Notes under the pieces: generated by a model
Seen by the model: only the letters and a program-made list of their open reading frames with translations
The model's database searches: none
What the model was told of the DNA's origin: nothing
In this document: in pieces, positions 7,052 to 15,826 of the stretch
Numbering within the stretch: position 1 is the first letter of the stretch
How the letters are laid out: every line of letters starts with the position of its first letter
DNA from: Acidithiobacillus sp.
Lineage (GTDB): Bacteria; Pseudomonadota; Gammaproteobacteria; Acidithiobacillales; Acidithiobacillaceae
Length of the DNA: 44,392 bases
Reading direction: 5' to 3'
Assembly (NCBI RefSeq): GCF_023256195.1
Contig: NZ_JAGDWX010000031.1
Location: forward strand, 1-44,392
Translations under genes and position numbers: made by a program

Positions 7052-7906
7052 TCATACCTCGATGCTCACGATCTTCCGGATACCCCAATATCCCAACAAC
7101 TCAAGAACGATGGCGATGGCCAGCACACCCCAGCCGCGGTAGGTATCGAATAGCGCCCCGGTAGCGGCGGGCTCTATGCGCAGAAGCGCCAGGATGATAA
7201 GTACGGGCAGAGCGGTCATGACCAGACCCTGCAATTTACCCTGAGAGGTCAGCGCCTGGATCTTCTGCTCCATCATCAGCCGTCGACGCACCGTCTCGCC
7301 CAGGCGCTGCAGGGTATCGGCCAGGTTGCCGCCCACCTCCCGATTGATTCGCAGCGCCGAGACCACCAGATCGAAATCCTGTGAACCCACACGCTCTGCC
7401 AGGTGGCTAATGGCGTCCTCAAAGGGCACCCCCAGGCGCTGCTCGCGCACGACCAGGGCCAACTCCTGATTCATGGGCGGGCTCATGTCCTTGGCCAGGC
7501 CCTCCAGAGTCTGACCCAGGTTGGCACCGCCACGTAGGGCCGATGCCATCATCAAGAGGGAATCGGGCAACTGATTGTGTAACTGGTTGTATCGGCGCTT
7601 CTTGAGGAAAGCGATGATCCAGCGCGGCGCGAGGCCCACCAGAACGGCAGAGAGCACCACGACGGGCAGGGAGTCCACCAGAAAAAAAACCAGCAAGGGG
7701 ATCAAAAGCACCGCCACCAGATTGATCCGCCAGAGAAGTGCCGGATCCGCAAAGATGAACATGTCGGCCAGACTTCGGCGAGTTTCCGTCGAGAAGCTCT
7801 GGCGTTGGCGTTGCAAGACACGCCGGGAGCTCTCGACTACAACGTATAGCAACACGCTCACCGCCAGGAAGACGAGCAGCGCAAAACCGATTTCAGGCGC
7901 GTTCAT
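7052..7906 (-). CDS. tadB: Tad pilus inner-membrane platform protein TadB
   Basis: A 284-residue partner of TadC in the Flp pilus assembly platform. The start at 7906 (MNAPEIGFALLVF) is preferred over an ATG 40 codons upstream because the upstream part lies wholly inside tadA and is not membrane-like. One helix at the N-terminus and two near residues 70-110 precede the T2SF domain, with LPDSLLMMASALRGGANLGQ and EVGGNLADTLQRLGETVRRR. Helices at the C-terminus end the protein. It overlaps the end of tadA by 14 bases. Confidence 0.9.
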   Translation of the reverse strand: MNAPEIGFALLVFLAVSVLLYVVVESSRRVLQRQRQSFSTETRRSLADMFIFADPALLWRINLVAVLLIPLLVFFLVDSLPVVVLSAVLVGLAPRWIIAFLKKRRYNQLHNQLPDSLLMMASALRGGANLGQTLEGLAKDMSPPMNQELALVVREQRLGVPFEDAISHLAERVGSQDFDLVVSALRINREVGGNLADTLQRLGETVRRRLMMEQKIQALTSQGKLQGLVMTALPVLIILALLRIEPAATGALFDTYRGWGVLAIAIVLELLGYWGIRKIVSIEV

Positions 7907-9632
7907 GATCGGCTTCCAGGAAAATGCTGGTGTCGACGGGCAGGCCGCGGGCGCGCATCTCCTCATAGAATTCCGGCATGCTGCCGCTAGCGCGGAAGGT
8001 GCCACGCACCTTGCCGTCGGGGCCAAAACCCTGTTGTTTGAAGCTGAACAGCTCCTGTAGCTGAATCACGCCGCTCTCGGTGCCCGTCACCTCGACAATG
8101 GCAGTCAGTTTGCGGGAGCCGCAGGAAAAACGCGTGATCTGTACGATGATGTCGATGGCCGAAGCAATCTGTTCGCGGATAGCGGTCAGGGGTAGCTCCA
8201 TGCCGGCCATCATGACCATCACTTCCATACGCGAGAGCATATCCCGAGGACTATTGGCGTGTGCCGTGGTCAGGGAGCCGTCGTGGCCCGTATTCATGGC
8301 CTGAAGCATGTCCAAGGCTTCTCCGCCACGACATTCGCCGACAACGATCCGATCAGGCCGCATACGCAAGGCATTACGCACCAGCTCTCGGATGGGTATG
8401 GCCCCCCGCCCCTCCACGTTGGCGGGGCGCGCTTCCATGGATACCAGGTTGGGCTGATACAGCTTCAGTTCGGCGGCATCTTCGATGGTCACGACGCGCT
8501 CATTGGGCGGAATGAAATTAGAGAGCACGTTCAAAAGAGTGGTCTTGCCCGAACCCGTACCACCGGAGATGATGATGTTCTTGCGTTGCTCCACCGCCAC
8601 CTGAAGGAACTGCGCCATGCGCGGTTCCACCGAACCGAAGCGGATGAGATCCTCCATCTGTAAACGTTTCTTGCTGAACTTTCGGATGGTGATGTTGGCA
8701 CCCTTGAGCGCAACGGGTGGAATCACGGCGTTGACGCGAGAGCCGTCGTGTAAACGCGCGTCCACCAAAGGTGAACTCTCATCGATACGGCGGCCAATGG
8801 GCGCGACGATACGGTCGATGATATTGCGCACCGCCTGCTCGCTGCTGAAAACCGTCGGCGCCGGCTCCAGGCGCCCTCCCCGCTCTATGAATACCTCGTC
8901 GTAGCGGTTAACCATGATTTCCGTGATGGTCTCGTCGGCCAAGAGGTCCTCCAATGGTCCAAGACCGACCGCCTCATCGACCACCTCCTTGATGAGGCGC
9001 TCGCGATTCAGTTCCGGCGGAACCCGCATGCCCTGAAGCGTGTCTGTGGCCAACTGCGATACCACGCGCTGCAACTCCTCTCGACTGAGGGCCGTCAGAT
9101 CCATACGGCGCAGATCCATCTGCGCCCGCACCCGCTCTTCCAGTGCGAGACGCCAGCGCATCCACTGGGGATCGACCGGCGTCTTCGCGATCTCCTGCGT
9201 CCGCGCCGCCGGGGGCGGCGTTTCTCCCATCGTCGTTGTTGCCCTGCTCGTGGCAGGCGAGTCGGAAGAGGCACCGACTCCATCCGACGCCATGGCTTCG
9301 ACAGGGGCGGTCACCGTTTCCCGTGCCGGCTCCGTCGACTCCGCCTCGTGGTGTATGCGCAGGGTAACTCCGGCCAACTCGATCACGTCCTCCGCTTTCA
9401 AGGGGCCGTACCAGCGCACCTTCTCACCGTTGACGCTGATGGATGCCAAGGGACCTATGGCCTCGACATAGGGACCATCTGCACGACGCAAGATGCGCGC
9501 ATGCTCCTTGCCGATGTTCCAACCCTCGACACGAACGTGTGCCTCCGCCGATCGTCCGATGAGACAGACGCCCTCGTGCGGTCGAACCTGCAGCGGGCCA
9601 TGTTTGGCATGCTCGGCAATCACTCGAAACAT
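7893..9632 (-). CDS. tadA: Pilus assembly ATPase TadA/CpaF with N-terminal FHA domain
   Basis: The motor ATPase of the Flp pilus, 579 residues against roughly 430-500 for typical TadA. Residues about 1-95 form an FHA-like domain (LIGRSAEAHV, GKEHARIL, SVNGEKV). A Pro/Ala/Thr-rich linker (about 97-150) joins it to a CpaF-type ATPase: Walker A GGTGSGKT at 357-364, the Asp-box region VVTIEDAAEL, Walker B RPDRIVVGECRGGEA and a His box GHDGSLTTAHANS. In the FHA part the first conserved Arg (R27) and the His (H44) are present, but the Ser usually three residues before that His is Gly, so phosphothreonine binding may be altered. Start 9632 has GAGGAG upstream. No separate TadZ gene is seen. Confidence 0.93.
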   Translation of the reverse strand: MFRVIAEHAKHGPLQVRPHEGVCLIGRSAEAHVRVEGWNIGKEHARILRRADGPYVEAIGPLASISVNGEKVRWYGPLKAEDVIELAGVTLRIHHEAESTEPARETVTAPVEAMASDGVGASSDSPATSRATTTMGETPPPAARTQEIAKTPVDPQWMRWRLALEERVRAQMDLRRMDLTALSREELQRVVSQLATDTLQGMRVPPELNRERLIKEVVDEAVGLGPLEDLLADETITEIMVNRYDEVFIERGGRLEPAPTVFSSEQAVRNIIDRIVAPIGRRIDESSPLVDARLHDGSRVNAVIPPVALKGANITIRKFSKKRLQMEDLIRFGSVEPRMAQFLQVAVEQRKNIIISGGTGSGKTTLLNVLSNFIPPNERVVTIEDAAELKLYQPNLVSMEARPANVEGRGAIPIRELVRNALRMRPDRIVVGECRGGEALDMLQAMNTGHDGSLTTAHANSPRDMLSRMEVMVMMAGMELPLTAIREQIASAIDIIVQITRFSCGSRKLTAIVEVTGTESGVIQLQELFSFKQQGFGPDGKVRGTFRASGSMPEFYEEMRARGLPVDTSIFLEADHERA

Positions 9633-9642
9633 GATCTACTCC

Positions 9643-11145
9643 TCATTGTGTGTCGCCATTACTAGGGGGCTGGGTGACCACCAACGGAAGCGAGGGCTTC
9701 GGCGCTGGGACAGCCTGGGTTTCCGGATAAGGCGTTTTGGACCCCAAAGTGCGATCCACGGCCTCGCGGGTCACGGAGTCCTTGCTCAGACTTTTGCGGT
9801 ACTCCTCTTTCAATTCCACGGCACGAGATACCTGGCGAATGTTCTCCAGCGACGCCGCACTCACCACACGCGGTGTCACCAGAATCACGAGATCCGTGTT
9901 ACCGGACCGAAATTCGGTCGATTTGAAGAGATTACCGAGGATCGGGATATCTCCCAGCCAGGGGAGCTTGGAGGCATTTTTTGCCGATTTAGGATTGACC
10001 AAGCCGGAAATAACCATGGTCTGTCCATCGCCGACGTTGATATCGGCCTCACTGCGCCGAGTGGTGAATCCGGGTACCGAAAACCCGTTGAGTACCACAC
10101 TGGTCGCCGGATCGATTTCCGACACATCGGCCAAAACCTTCATGGTGATGTTATTGTTGTCGTCAACTTGGGGAGCAAAGTTCAACTGGATGCCGTAATC
10201 CTTGAAGGTCACGTTTTGGAACGCGGCGCCACCGGTGGACAAGGCCTGCAGAATGGGAATCTGGCCGCCCGCCAAAAAACTCGTCTTTCCACCGCTGCGG
10301 GCGCTCAGCTGTGGATTGGCGATCTGGTAGGCATCCCCATTACTGAGGGCAAAATTGATCTTGGAAAGCATACCGGTGATGATGCCGACGTTCAGCGCGC
10401 CGCCGATGGGCCGCGCGAGATTGGCCAAATCTATTACGCCATCCAGGCCCGGGGGGGGCGGCGTCAGACGTATGCCGGATCCCGCCACCGGCGGCTGCGT
10501 GAGATCCTGACCGAGCGGAATCGTCGGCACATTTCTTGGCCCAATAAAGTCTCTGCCATAACCCACAAAGGGACCGGCAATCTGCTTGGTCCAGTCTACG
10601 CCAAAATTCTCCAGGAGGCTCTTACGAATCTCCAGTATGTTCACATCCAACCACACCATCTTTTCCATCTGGAAGGGCGAGGCCGTGGCCAGGACGATGG
10701 TGTTGGGGTACAGCCCTCCTAAGGCTGAGATGCGCGACATAAGGGCGGGCGGGATATTTTTGCCGTCCACCACGATCTTGTCGCCGACGATACGGATCTG
10801 CACGTCTTTGTGCTCCTTGCCCAGGAGCTCCCGCATCTCCTCGGCGGCACGTCCGATATTCTTGGGTGCCACCATCACCCGATACGCTGCCTCGCTACCA
10901 TCTTTGAACCATAGCCGCAGACTGGTTTCCCCTTCGGCCTCGCCCAGCAAAAGCAGCTCCTTACCATCCACCACCGTACTGCTCACCACCTTGCCATTAC
11001 CGATAGCCACCCGCTTCACGGGCTTGGTCGGTAGCACCTTGACCTGACCGGCGTAGAGGTCGATGTTGGGATCCTCCGCTGCACTGGCAGAGGCACCGAA
11101 ACCGAGGAGCAGGAGGAGGGCTACGAGTTTTTTCACGGGTTGCAT
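9643..11145 (-). CDS. cpaC: Tad pilus outer-membrane secretin CpaC/RcpA
   Basis: A 500-residue secretin forming the outer-membrane pore for the Flp pilus. The start at 11145 gives a classic signal peptide (MQPVKKLVALLLL...ASASA) with AAGGAAG upstream; a start nine codons earlier would spoil it. Residues about 20-110 are the pilus N-domain, followed by a BON-like segment. The secretin core shows VWLDVNILEIRKSLLENFGV, a GGKTSFLAGGQIP segment, NVGDGQTMVISGLV, and the end LPWLGDIPILGNLFKSTEF then DLVILVTPRVV, which is diagnostic. It lies between cpaB and tadA with short spacings, consistent with one transcript. Confidence 0.93.
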   Translation of the reverse strand: MQPVKKLVALLLLLGFGASASAAEDPNIDLYAGQVKVLPTKPVKRVAIGNGKVVSSTVVDGKELLLLGEAEGETSLRLWFKDGSEAAYRVMVAPKNIGRAAEEMRELLGKEHKDVQIRIVGDKIVVDGKNIPPALMSRISALGGLYPNTIVLATASPFQMEKMVWLDVNILEIRKSLLENFGVDWTKQIAGPFVGYGRDFIGPRNVPTIPLGQDLTQPPVAGSGIRLTPPPPGLDGVIDLANLARPIGGALNVGIITGMLSKINFALSNGDAYQIANPQLSARSGGKTSFLAGGQIPILQALSTGGAAFQNVTFKDYGIQLNFAPQVDDNNNITMKVLADVSEIDPATSVVLNGFSVPGFTTRRSEADINVGDGQTMVISGLVNPKSAKNASKLPWLGDIPILGNLFKSTEFRSGNTDLVILVTPRVVSAASLENIRQVSRAVELKEEYRKSLSKDSVTREAVDRTLGSKTPYPETQAVPAPKPSLPLVVTQPPSNGDTQ

Positions 11146-11158
11146 GAGACTTCCTTTT

Positions 11159-12391
11159 TTAACGTCCAGCATTGGGGTTGACCGGTGGTAGTAATTCGTC
11201 GATGGGAATCGGACGATTGGGGCCCGCAGCTTGCCTTAGCCCATATGAGTCGCTGCCAGGACGACCGGCTCCTCGTCCAGTGGCTTCCGCAATGCGACGC
11301 AGATTGCGGACGTCCAGGCGGGCAGTGAGCTGGCCATTGGTGCCGGTTCCGCCGACGATGTACTCTATGGCGTCGGCTGCATAGAGGCTGCCTCCCGAAC
11401 GCCCCCGGATTCCCAGGATATCTCGGACGCTGTACACCTTTGCCGGAGCCACTACCTTGGAATCGTGGCTGCGTAATACGAGTTGCAGCGAACCCAGGCG
11501 TTTGGCCATCGCCAATTTCTGAATCTGCTCCGGTGTCAACTCGACAGTCACCGTGCCGAACTGTGCGGGCCGCCCTGCTTCTGCGGGATCGCTACTCAAG
11601 TTGGCGGCGGAATCGTCCCCGACGGTGCGATTCCCGGTGGCGATGACCTTGAGGTCGCGCTCCAGATAGCGCACGGTTTCTTTGGGAAGCTGGCTCTCGC
11701 TTGTGTTCCCACCCGCCCGGAATAAGAGCGGTCCACCCGTCTGCGCACCGGCAAACTCCAGTCCCTCCGGCGCGCCCTCCATGCCGCCATAGGAACCACC
11801 GGCATTAGGCCAGGAGGCGGGTAGCGCGCGGCCAGACATGCGGCCATCGCCACGCCCGTTCTCGCCCTCCCCGGTGTAAAACCACAGAACATCGACGTGA
11901 TCGCCCGGTTGCAGCATGCCATCGAGACTACTGAGGTTGTCCACGGAAAAGGTCATGGCAAGCTTGTCCGGAGCGATGAGATCGGCCAAGGTTCGGCGGC
12001 CGCTCAGATAGGAGGCCAGAATGGGCCGCCCCTCCTGCAAAGGAACGTTGACCCGGTGACCGGCAAAACTGTCGAAGCTTTCCGGAGTGATGACATCGCT
12101 GGGCGCCGTGTCGGCAGGAATGGGACGGGCCGCGACCATACTGAGATCGAGGATCGCACCGGCCGGGACATCGCGGGTGGGAACCACGACACGGATGGTG
12201 GCTTGCTTCTGGCTGGCGCGAATGTTCTCCAGGGCGGCTTCCTCGCGCGAGCGCAAGGTATGTACTGCCAGATAAGCAGCGCCAAGCCCGGCCAACACGG
12301 CCACCAGGAGGATCAACCAGCCGCCCAGGGCTCGCGCGGGCTTTTTCTGCACATTGACGCCATCAAAATCGTTAGGTAGTTGGGTAGACAC
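11159..12391 (-). CDS. cpaB: Flp pilus assembly protein CpaB/RcpC
   Basis: A 410-residue periplasmic protein anchored by one N-terminal helix (about 25-45), thought to help assemble or stabilise the secretin. An SAF-type domain follows (VVVPTRDVPAGAILDLSMV), then the RcpC/CpaB segment with DNLSSLDGMLQPGDHVDVLW. A Gly/Gly-Glu-rich insert around residues 170-230 is longer than usual. The Asn/Pro-rich C-terminus is variable. The start is GTG at 12391 with AAGGAA six bases upstream. It sits directly before the secretin gene, as in other tad loci. Confidence 0.88.
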   Translation of the reverse strand: MSTQLPNDFDGVNVQKKPARALGGWLILLVAVLAGLGAAYLAVHTLRSREEAALENIRASQKQATIRVVVPTRDVPAGAILDLSMVAARPIPADTAPSDVITPESFDSFAGHRVNVPLQEGRPILASYLSGRRTLADLIAPDKLAMTFSVDNLSSLDGMLQPGDHVDVLWFYTGEGENGRGDGRMSGRALPASWPNAGGSYGGMEGAPEGLEFAGAQTGGPLLFRAGGNTSESQLPKETVRYLERDLKVIATGNRTVGDDSAANLSSDPAEAGRPAQFGTVTVELTPEQIQKLAMAKRLGSLQLVLRSHDSKVVAPAKVYSVRDILGIRGRSGGSLYAADAIEYIVGGTGTNGQLTARLDVRNLRRIAEATGRGAGRPGSDSYGLRQAAGPNRPIPIDELLPPVNPNAGR

Positions 12392-12409
12392 TCGGATTCC
12401 TTTTTCTTA

Positions 12410-12640
12410 TCAGTCGACAACGGGCTGTGAGGCGGCCCAGGAATAATCGGCATAAGCACCGCGCAAGGCCACGGAAAGCTGGGTCAGCACCGAGGCATCG
12501 CCGGGAAGTTTGCCGGGGACGAGCGATGGTAAAGGGGCGAGAAGCGCAACGATGATGGCCAGCAGCACGACGAGATATTCGACTATGGACTGTCCGCTCT
12601 GGCTGCTGGTGCAATTCACAGGGATAGACTTTTTCAACAT
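12410..12640 (-). CDS. Short prepilin-like protein of the Tad locus
   Basis: A 76-residue protein with an Flp-type prepilin processing site: a polar leader, then SG before QSIVEYLVVLLAIIVALLAP, so cleavage after Gly gives Glu at +5 and Tyr at +6. A single hydrophobic helix follows, then a short polar tail of about 35 residues. It lacks the MGDY-type end shared by the three main pilins at 17580-18662, so it is more likely a minor pilin or a TadE/F-like pseudopilin than a fibre subunit. Start 12640 has GAGGAG upstream. Confidence 0.7.
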   Translation of the reverse strand: MLKKSIPVNCTSSQSGQSIVEYLVVLLAIIVALLAPLPSLVPGKLPGDASVLTQLSVALRGAYADYSWAASQPVVD

Positions 12641-12656
12641 GAGAACTCCTCAGTAA

Positions 12657-13331
12657 TCAACGGTTCTGCCACACCAAGACGACCTTTGTGCCCCTCGAGT
12701 GATCGCTGGGGAAGGCGAGATCCAGCGAGGCCCCGGGCTTGCGCAGACTCAGGCGTTCGCGCTGCTCGCTCAGATCCCCGACAGGTTTCCAACCTTGGCT
12801 TGCCGCGTTGCGAAGCAGCTCCGCGCGCAGTTGCGGAACACTCAAGCGGCTCTCCACCAGGATCACCCGACCTCGGGTGGAGCCATCGCGGCTTTCGAGG
12901 TCCGAGATCACCTGGGCGTCCTGGGGCAAAGCGATAGGCAGTGGGCTTTCTTTGACGCTGGCATCGAGGCGCATCGTGGAGAGCTCACCCTCGATGCGTC
13001 CGCTTTTGGACTGCCAGCGCAAGGTCTGAGAATAAGGCTCCCGCACGCAGGACCACAGCCGCCGGAAACCGTCCGGGAGCGCCTGGAAGACGCCCCGTCG
13101 CTGTCGGCACTCGCGCTCCATATCCCGGCGAAAATCCCGCTCGCTGGCGATGCCGCTGAAGAGGGCCACGCGCACCGGTACGCCGTTGAGGCGCAGATCA
13201 TCACCGATGCTTGCCGTACGAAAACCTTCCGGAAGGGGCCACAGCGGCAATTCCTCCGCACGCAAGGCACCGGACCAAAGGAAGATCGCGCCCATCAGGC
13301 TGGCCAGAAATACGTATCGCCTACGCCGCAT
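12657..13331 (-). CDS. Exported protein of unknown function in the Tad operon
   Basis: A 224-residue protein with an N-terminal signal peptide (MRRRRYVFLASLMGAIFLWS, cleavage probably after ALRA). The mature part is polar, rich in Arg, Leu and Ser, with two cysteines (about residues 74 and 94: ECRQRR and LWSCVREP) that could form a periplasmic disulfide. No known domain is recognised. Its place between the TadE-like and minor pilin genes, three bases after the TadE stop, points to a role in pilus biogenesis, perhaps as a periplasmic chaperone or pilotin-like factor. That role is inference from position only. Confidence 0.65.
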   Translation of the reverse strand: MRRRRYVFLASLMGAIFLWSGALRAEELPLWPLPEGFRTASIGDDLRLNGVPVRVALFSGIASERDFRRDMERECRQRRGVFQALPDGFRRLWSCVREPYSQTLRWQSKSGRIEGELSTMRLDASVKESPLPIALPQDAQVISDLESRDGSTRGRVILVESRLSVPQLRAELLRNAASQGWKPVGDLSEQRERLSLRKPGASLDLAFPSDHSRGTKVVLVWQNR

Positions 13332-13334
13332 GGC

Positions 13335-14261
13335 TCACGGACCCGTGTAATTGGGTATCTTTGGCGCCGGCTGCAAGCGATCGCCAAACTGAAGCTCTGT
13401 ATCTATTTTTAAACGGTTGGCGTCCGGATCGGAATAATGATACTGCGCTTCGCGAAACAAATATCCAAGCGGCACACCAAGGACGTACAGGAATCGGGAC
13501 AGCACGGTGAAGGGGATCTTTCCGTGGGACACCGTCTCCAGGCGTTTCATGAACCCGTCCCGAAGAAGCTTCTCCTCCTCCCGACTACCGTTGGCCGTCC
13601 AGGCATCGGTCAACACCGCCGCCTGGGCACGAAAAGTCAGCGGATTACCCAGTCCTACCTGTGCGAAAAGCCTCTGCGGTAGCCCCGCCGCTGTGGCGCT
13701 AACGGTGGCCACCGTCGGCCCAGTCATCTCCATGGGATTACCGGTAACCCTATTCAAGGTGTTCATCACTCCGTTGGTCCATCCTCCGTCAAAAGCCTCT
13801 TGACGAGTCGCCACGGTGACGTTCTGTTCCCGCTCTACCAAGAGAGGATCTCCGTCGTGCTTGCGCAAAAGCGGATCGCGGCTTGAGCCCTTTGCGGCGT
13901 CCGCGCCATTGGCGCTGCCCGCTACGGCCGTTATGCGCTCGCGGGTGCCACCGAAGTAGCGGACACGAATTTCATTGGCTAGATCGGCGTCGGACTTCAA
14001 CGCTATCCATTCCCGATTCTTTGGTGGCTCCGTCCGCCAGACTACCCGCTCCCACGCCGCGTAGCGGGCGGCCTCGATGGTACGATCCTGAAGATAGGCC
14101 CACTTACCCACGTAAACCCCAAGAATCAGCAGCGGTACGAGAACAAACCCCGCAACGACCACGGTTTCCGTGAGCGCCTGACCCTTTTCTCCGCCAAGAA
14201 GCGGCCCGGGCCGCGACGCACAGCGCCACGACAAACGCTTTACCAGCCCTAAAGAAGACAT
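13335..14261 (-). CDS. TadE-like pseudopilin
   Basis: A 308-residue protein with a prepilin-like segment after a 27-residue cytoplasmic leader: KGQALTETVVVAGFVLVPLL, a membrane helix, then DRTIEAARYAAWERVVWR, which is typical of TadE-like proteins. Known TadE proteins are cleaved by the prepilin peptidase and needed for pilus assembly. The remaining 220 residues are periplasmic with no recognised domain, longer than most TadE proteins. AGGAGG precedes the ATG at 14261. The 206 bases upstream hold no convincing gene. Confidence 0.75.
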   Translation of the reverse strand: MSSLGLVKRLSWRCASRPGPLLGGEKGQALTETVVVAGFVLVPLLILGVYVGKWAYLQDRTIEAARYAAWERVVWRTEPPKNREWIALKSDADLANEIRVRYFGGTRERITAVAGSANGADAAKGSSRDPLLRKHDGDPLLVEREQNVTVATRQEAFDGGWTNGVMNTLNRVTGNPMEMTGPTVATVSATAAGLPQRLFAQVGLGNPLTFRAQAAVLTDAWTANGSREEEKLLRDGFMKRLETVSHGKIPFTVLSRFLYVLGVPLGYLFREAQYHYSDPDANRLKIDTELQFGDRLQPAPKIPNYTGP

Positions 14262-14467
14262 CGCCCCCTCCTGCCCAATCCTTTACCCACAGCCCGAAAC
14301 CTCCCCATGCTCCCCGCGCCCGGAACGGCCTCGAACGCGAGCTCCAAGGAAACTCTCCCCACTAAGGCACGACGAGCGCCTCCACTCCCCGAACTCTTTT
14401 GCCCCATCGACCCGCCCAGCTCCCATCTCCAGCTGACTCCTTGCCCGCGCTTCCCCTTCGCGCGCGC

Positions 14468-15802
14468 TCATTGCCAGATCGACTGCAGCAGCTTTTCCAC
14501 GTACTCCGCTCCAGCGTGGGAAGCGCGTTGCACCGCGCGATAAGTTTCCCGAGCGTAGTCGGCTAGCCCATTGACAAAGTCCATGGGCACACCCGCCTTA
14601 GGAAGCTCCCGACGAATGAGATCAGGTTGGACTATCTCGGCCTGTGCCGCGACTTTTTCCACTTTCTTATATTGGTCACGAACTTCCGCCCAAAAGCGCT
14701 GAAAGTTGGGCGCCTTCTTTGCCGCTTCGCGGAAAGTTCTCTCTGCTAACGCCTCGCGTTCCGCCATCACCTGCTCTGGAGTCATCTTCCTTTCACGAGC
14801 CAGACGCTCGTCGATATAGGCGTTGGTAAAGAACTCCGTTCCCTTACCCAGCGGGATCGCCGAAGTTTGCACGACGTACCCAAATGAAAGGTCGCGCTGG
14901 GCGTATGGTTCGCCGGTCTTTGGATTACGCTTGTCCAGCCAGGAACGACCAAAATCGTCAGTCACCAAGCAATGAATGCTTTTTATCGGGAGGGTGTCAT
15001 CGTACTCATTAATGCTTAACAACGCGCCATTATGGACATTTGGAGTGACTCTTTGTTTCAAAAGCGAAGCATGATAACCCGCCACCCATCCTTTTGCTTT
15101 GCGCGGGGTCACATCCTCGTAACCACGCTGTTCCGCCAACTTGACGATAGCCTTGGTCACTTGCTCGGGCGTTCCCGTGGTCACAAACGGAATGATTCGA
15201 TAAAAGGTTTGGAGTTTACTTTTCACATGTTCCCGACGCACTGGATTTGTCTTGTAGAAATCCGCTTCCAAATACGCGGAAAAACGAACCGTTTCCCAGT
15301 CTCTCATCCCGAAGGGCGCGAACAAAATGCCTTGTAAGGCAAGATAGGCCTGCAATTCCCTCAGGGGAACCACAAAGTCGTGTAGGTCTGAACTGATTTC
15401 CACGCCTGGGAGATGGGCCGCAAAAGGCCTGCAATCACGGGCGTCGTTTTCCCAGAGCGCGACGAGTTTGTCGAACTTGGGGTCCGCAGACCCCACGAAA
15501 AAAGCGCCCGAGTGATCCCATCCCTGCATCGCCTCGGGTCTTTCATCCAGGTAACGGCTTCCATTCTCGCGGACGAGGCGATCGGCGGCTGGGTAGGGAT
15601 CGCCGACACCTTTGCTCTTCACACGGATGGCACTCTCCGGTGCCGCTGTGGGAATACTCTGCAAAGACGCGATGATCGCGTCCGTTTCCGCCTTCATTTT
15701 GGCAATTTCTTCCTGATAAGGCGACGCCCATGCCGGAGCCGACGCGCCGGCGGCGAGCGACGCTAACAGGAACCCCCGCACCAGGAACGCTTTACGCCGC
15801 AT
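14468..15802 (-). CDS. Large exported protein of unknown function in the Tad operon
   Basis: A 444-residue protein starting at 15802 with a Sec-type signal peptide (MRRKAFLVRGFLLASLAAG, cleavage near AWAS). Several regions are rich in Lys, Glu and aromatic residues. There are only two cysteines (DARDCRPF and SIHCLVTD). I see no membrane helix after the signal, no lipobox and no known enzyme motif. It lies between the TadG-like and TadE-like genes on the same strand, with small gaps, so it is probably co-expressed with the pilus. Candidate roles are a pilus-tip or periplasmic assembly factor; neither can be shown from sequence. Confidence 0.65.
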   Translation of the reverse strand: MRRKAFLVRGFLLASLAAGASAPAWASPYQEEIAKMKAETDAIIASLQSIPTAAPESAIRVKSKGVGDPYPAADRLVRENGSRYLDERPEAMQGWDHSGAFFVGSADPKFDKLVALWENDARDCRPFAAHLPGVEISSDLHDFVVPLRELQAYLALQGILFAPFGMRDWETVRFSAYLEADFYKTNPVRREHVKSKLQTFYRIIPFVTTGTPEQVTKAIVKLAEQRGYEDVTPRKAKGWVAGYHASLLKQRVTPNVHNGALLSINEYDDTLPIKSIHCLVTDDFGRSWLDKRNPKTGEPYAQRDLSFGYVVQTSAIPLGKGTEFFTNAYIDERLARERKMTPEQVMAEREALAERTFREAAKKAPNFQRFWAEVRDQYKKVEKVAAQAEIVQPDLIRRELPKAGVPMDFVNGLADYARETYRAVQRASHAGAEYVEKLLQSIWQ

Positions 15803-15826
15803 GCTTCTCTGTCCTCTTAGTCTCTC

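Noticed and set aside
9493-10722. 409-codon + strand frame
   Set aside because: Antisense to the secretin and tadA, both of which have full family motifs.
14283-14471. 62-codon - strand frame overlapping the end of the 444-residue exported protein (ATGA)
   Set aside because: The overlap looks like coupling, but the product is a low-complexity Gly/Arg/Glu/Ser string with no ribosome binding site of note, and the frame covers only the gap before the TadE-like gene. Kept as a weak possibility only.
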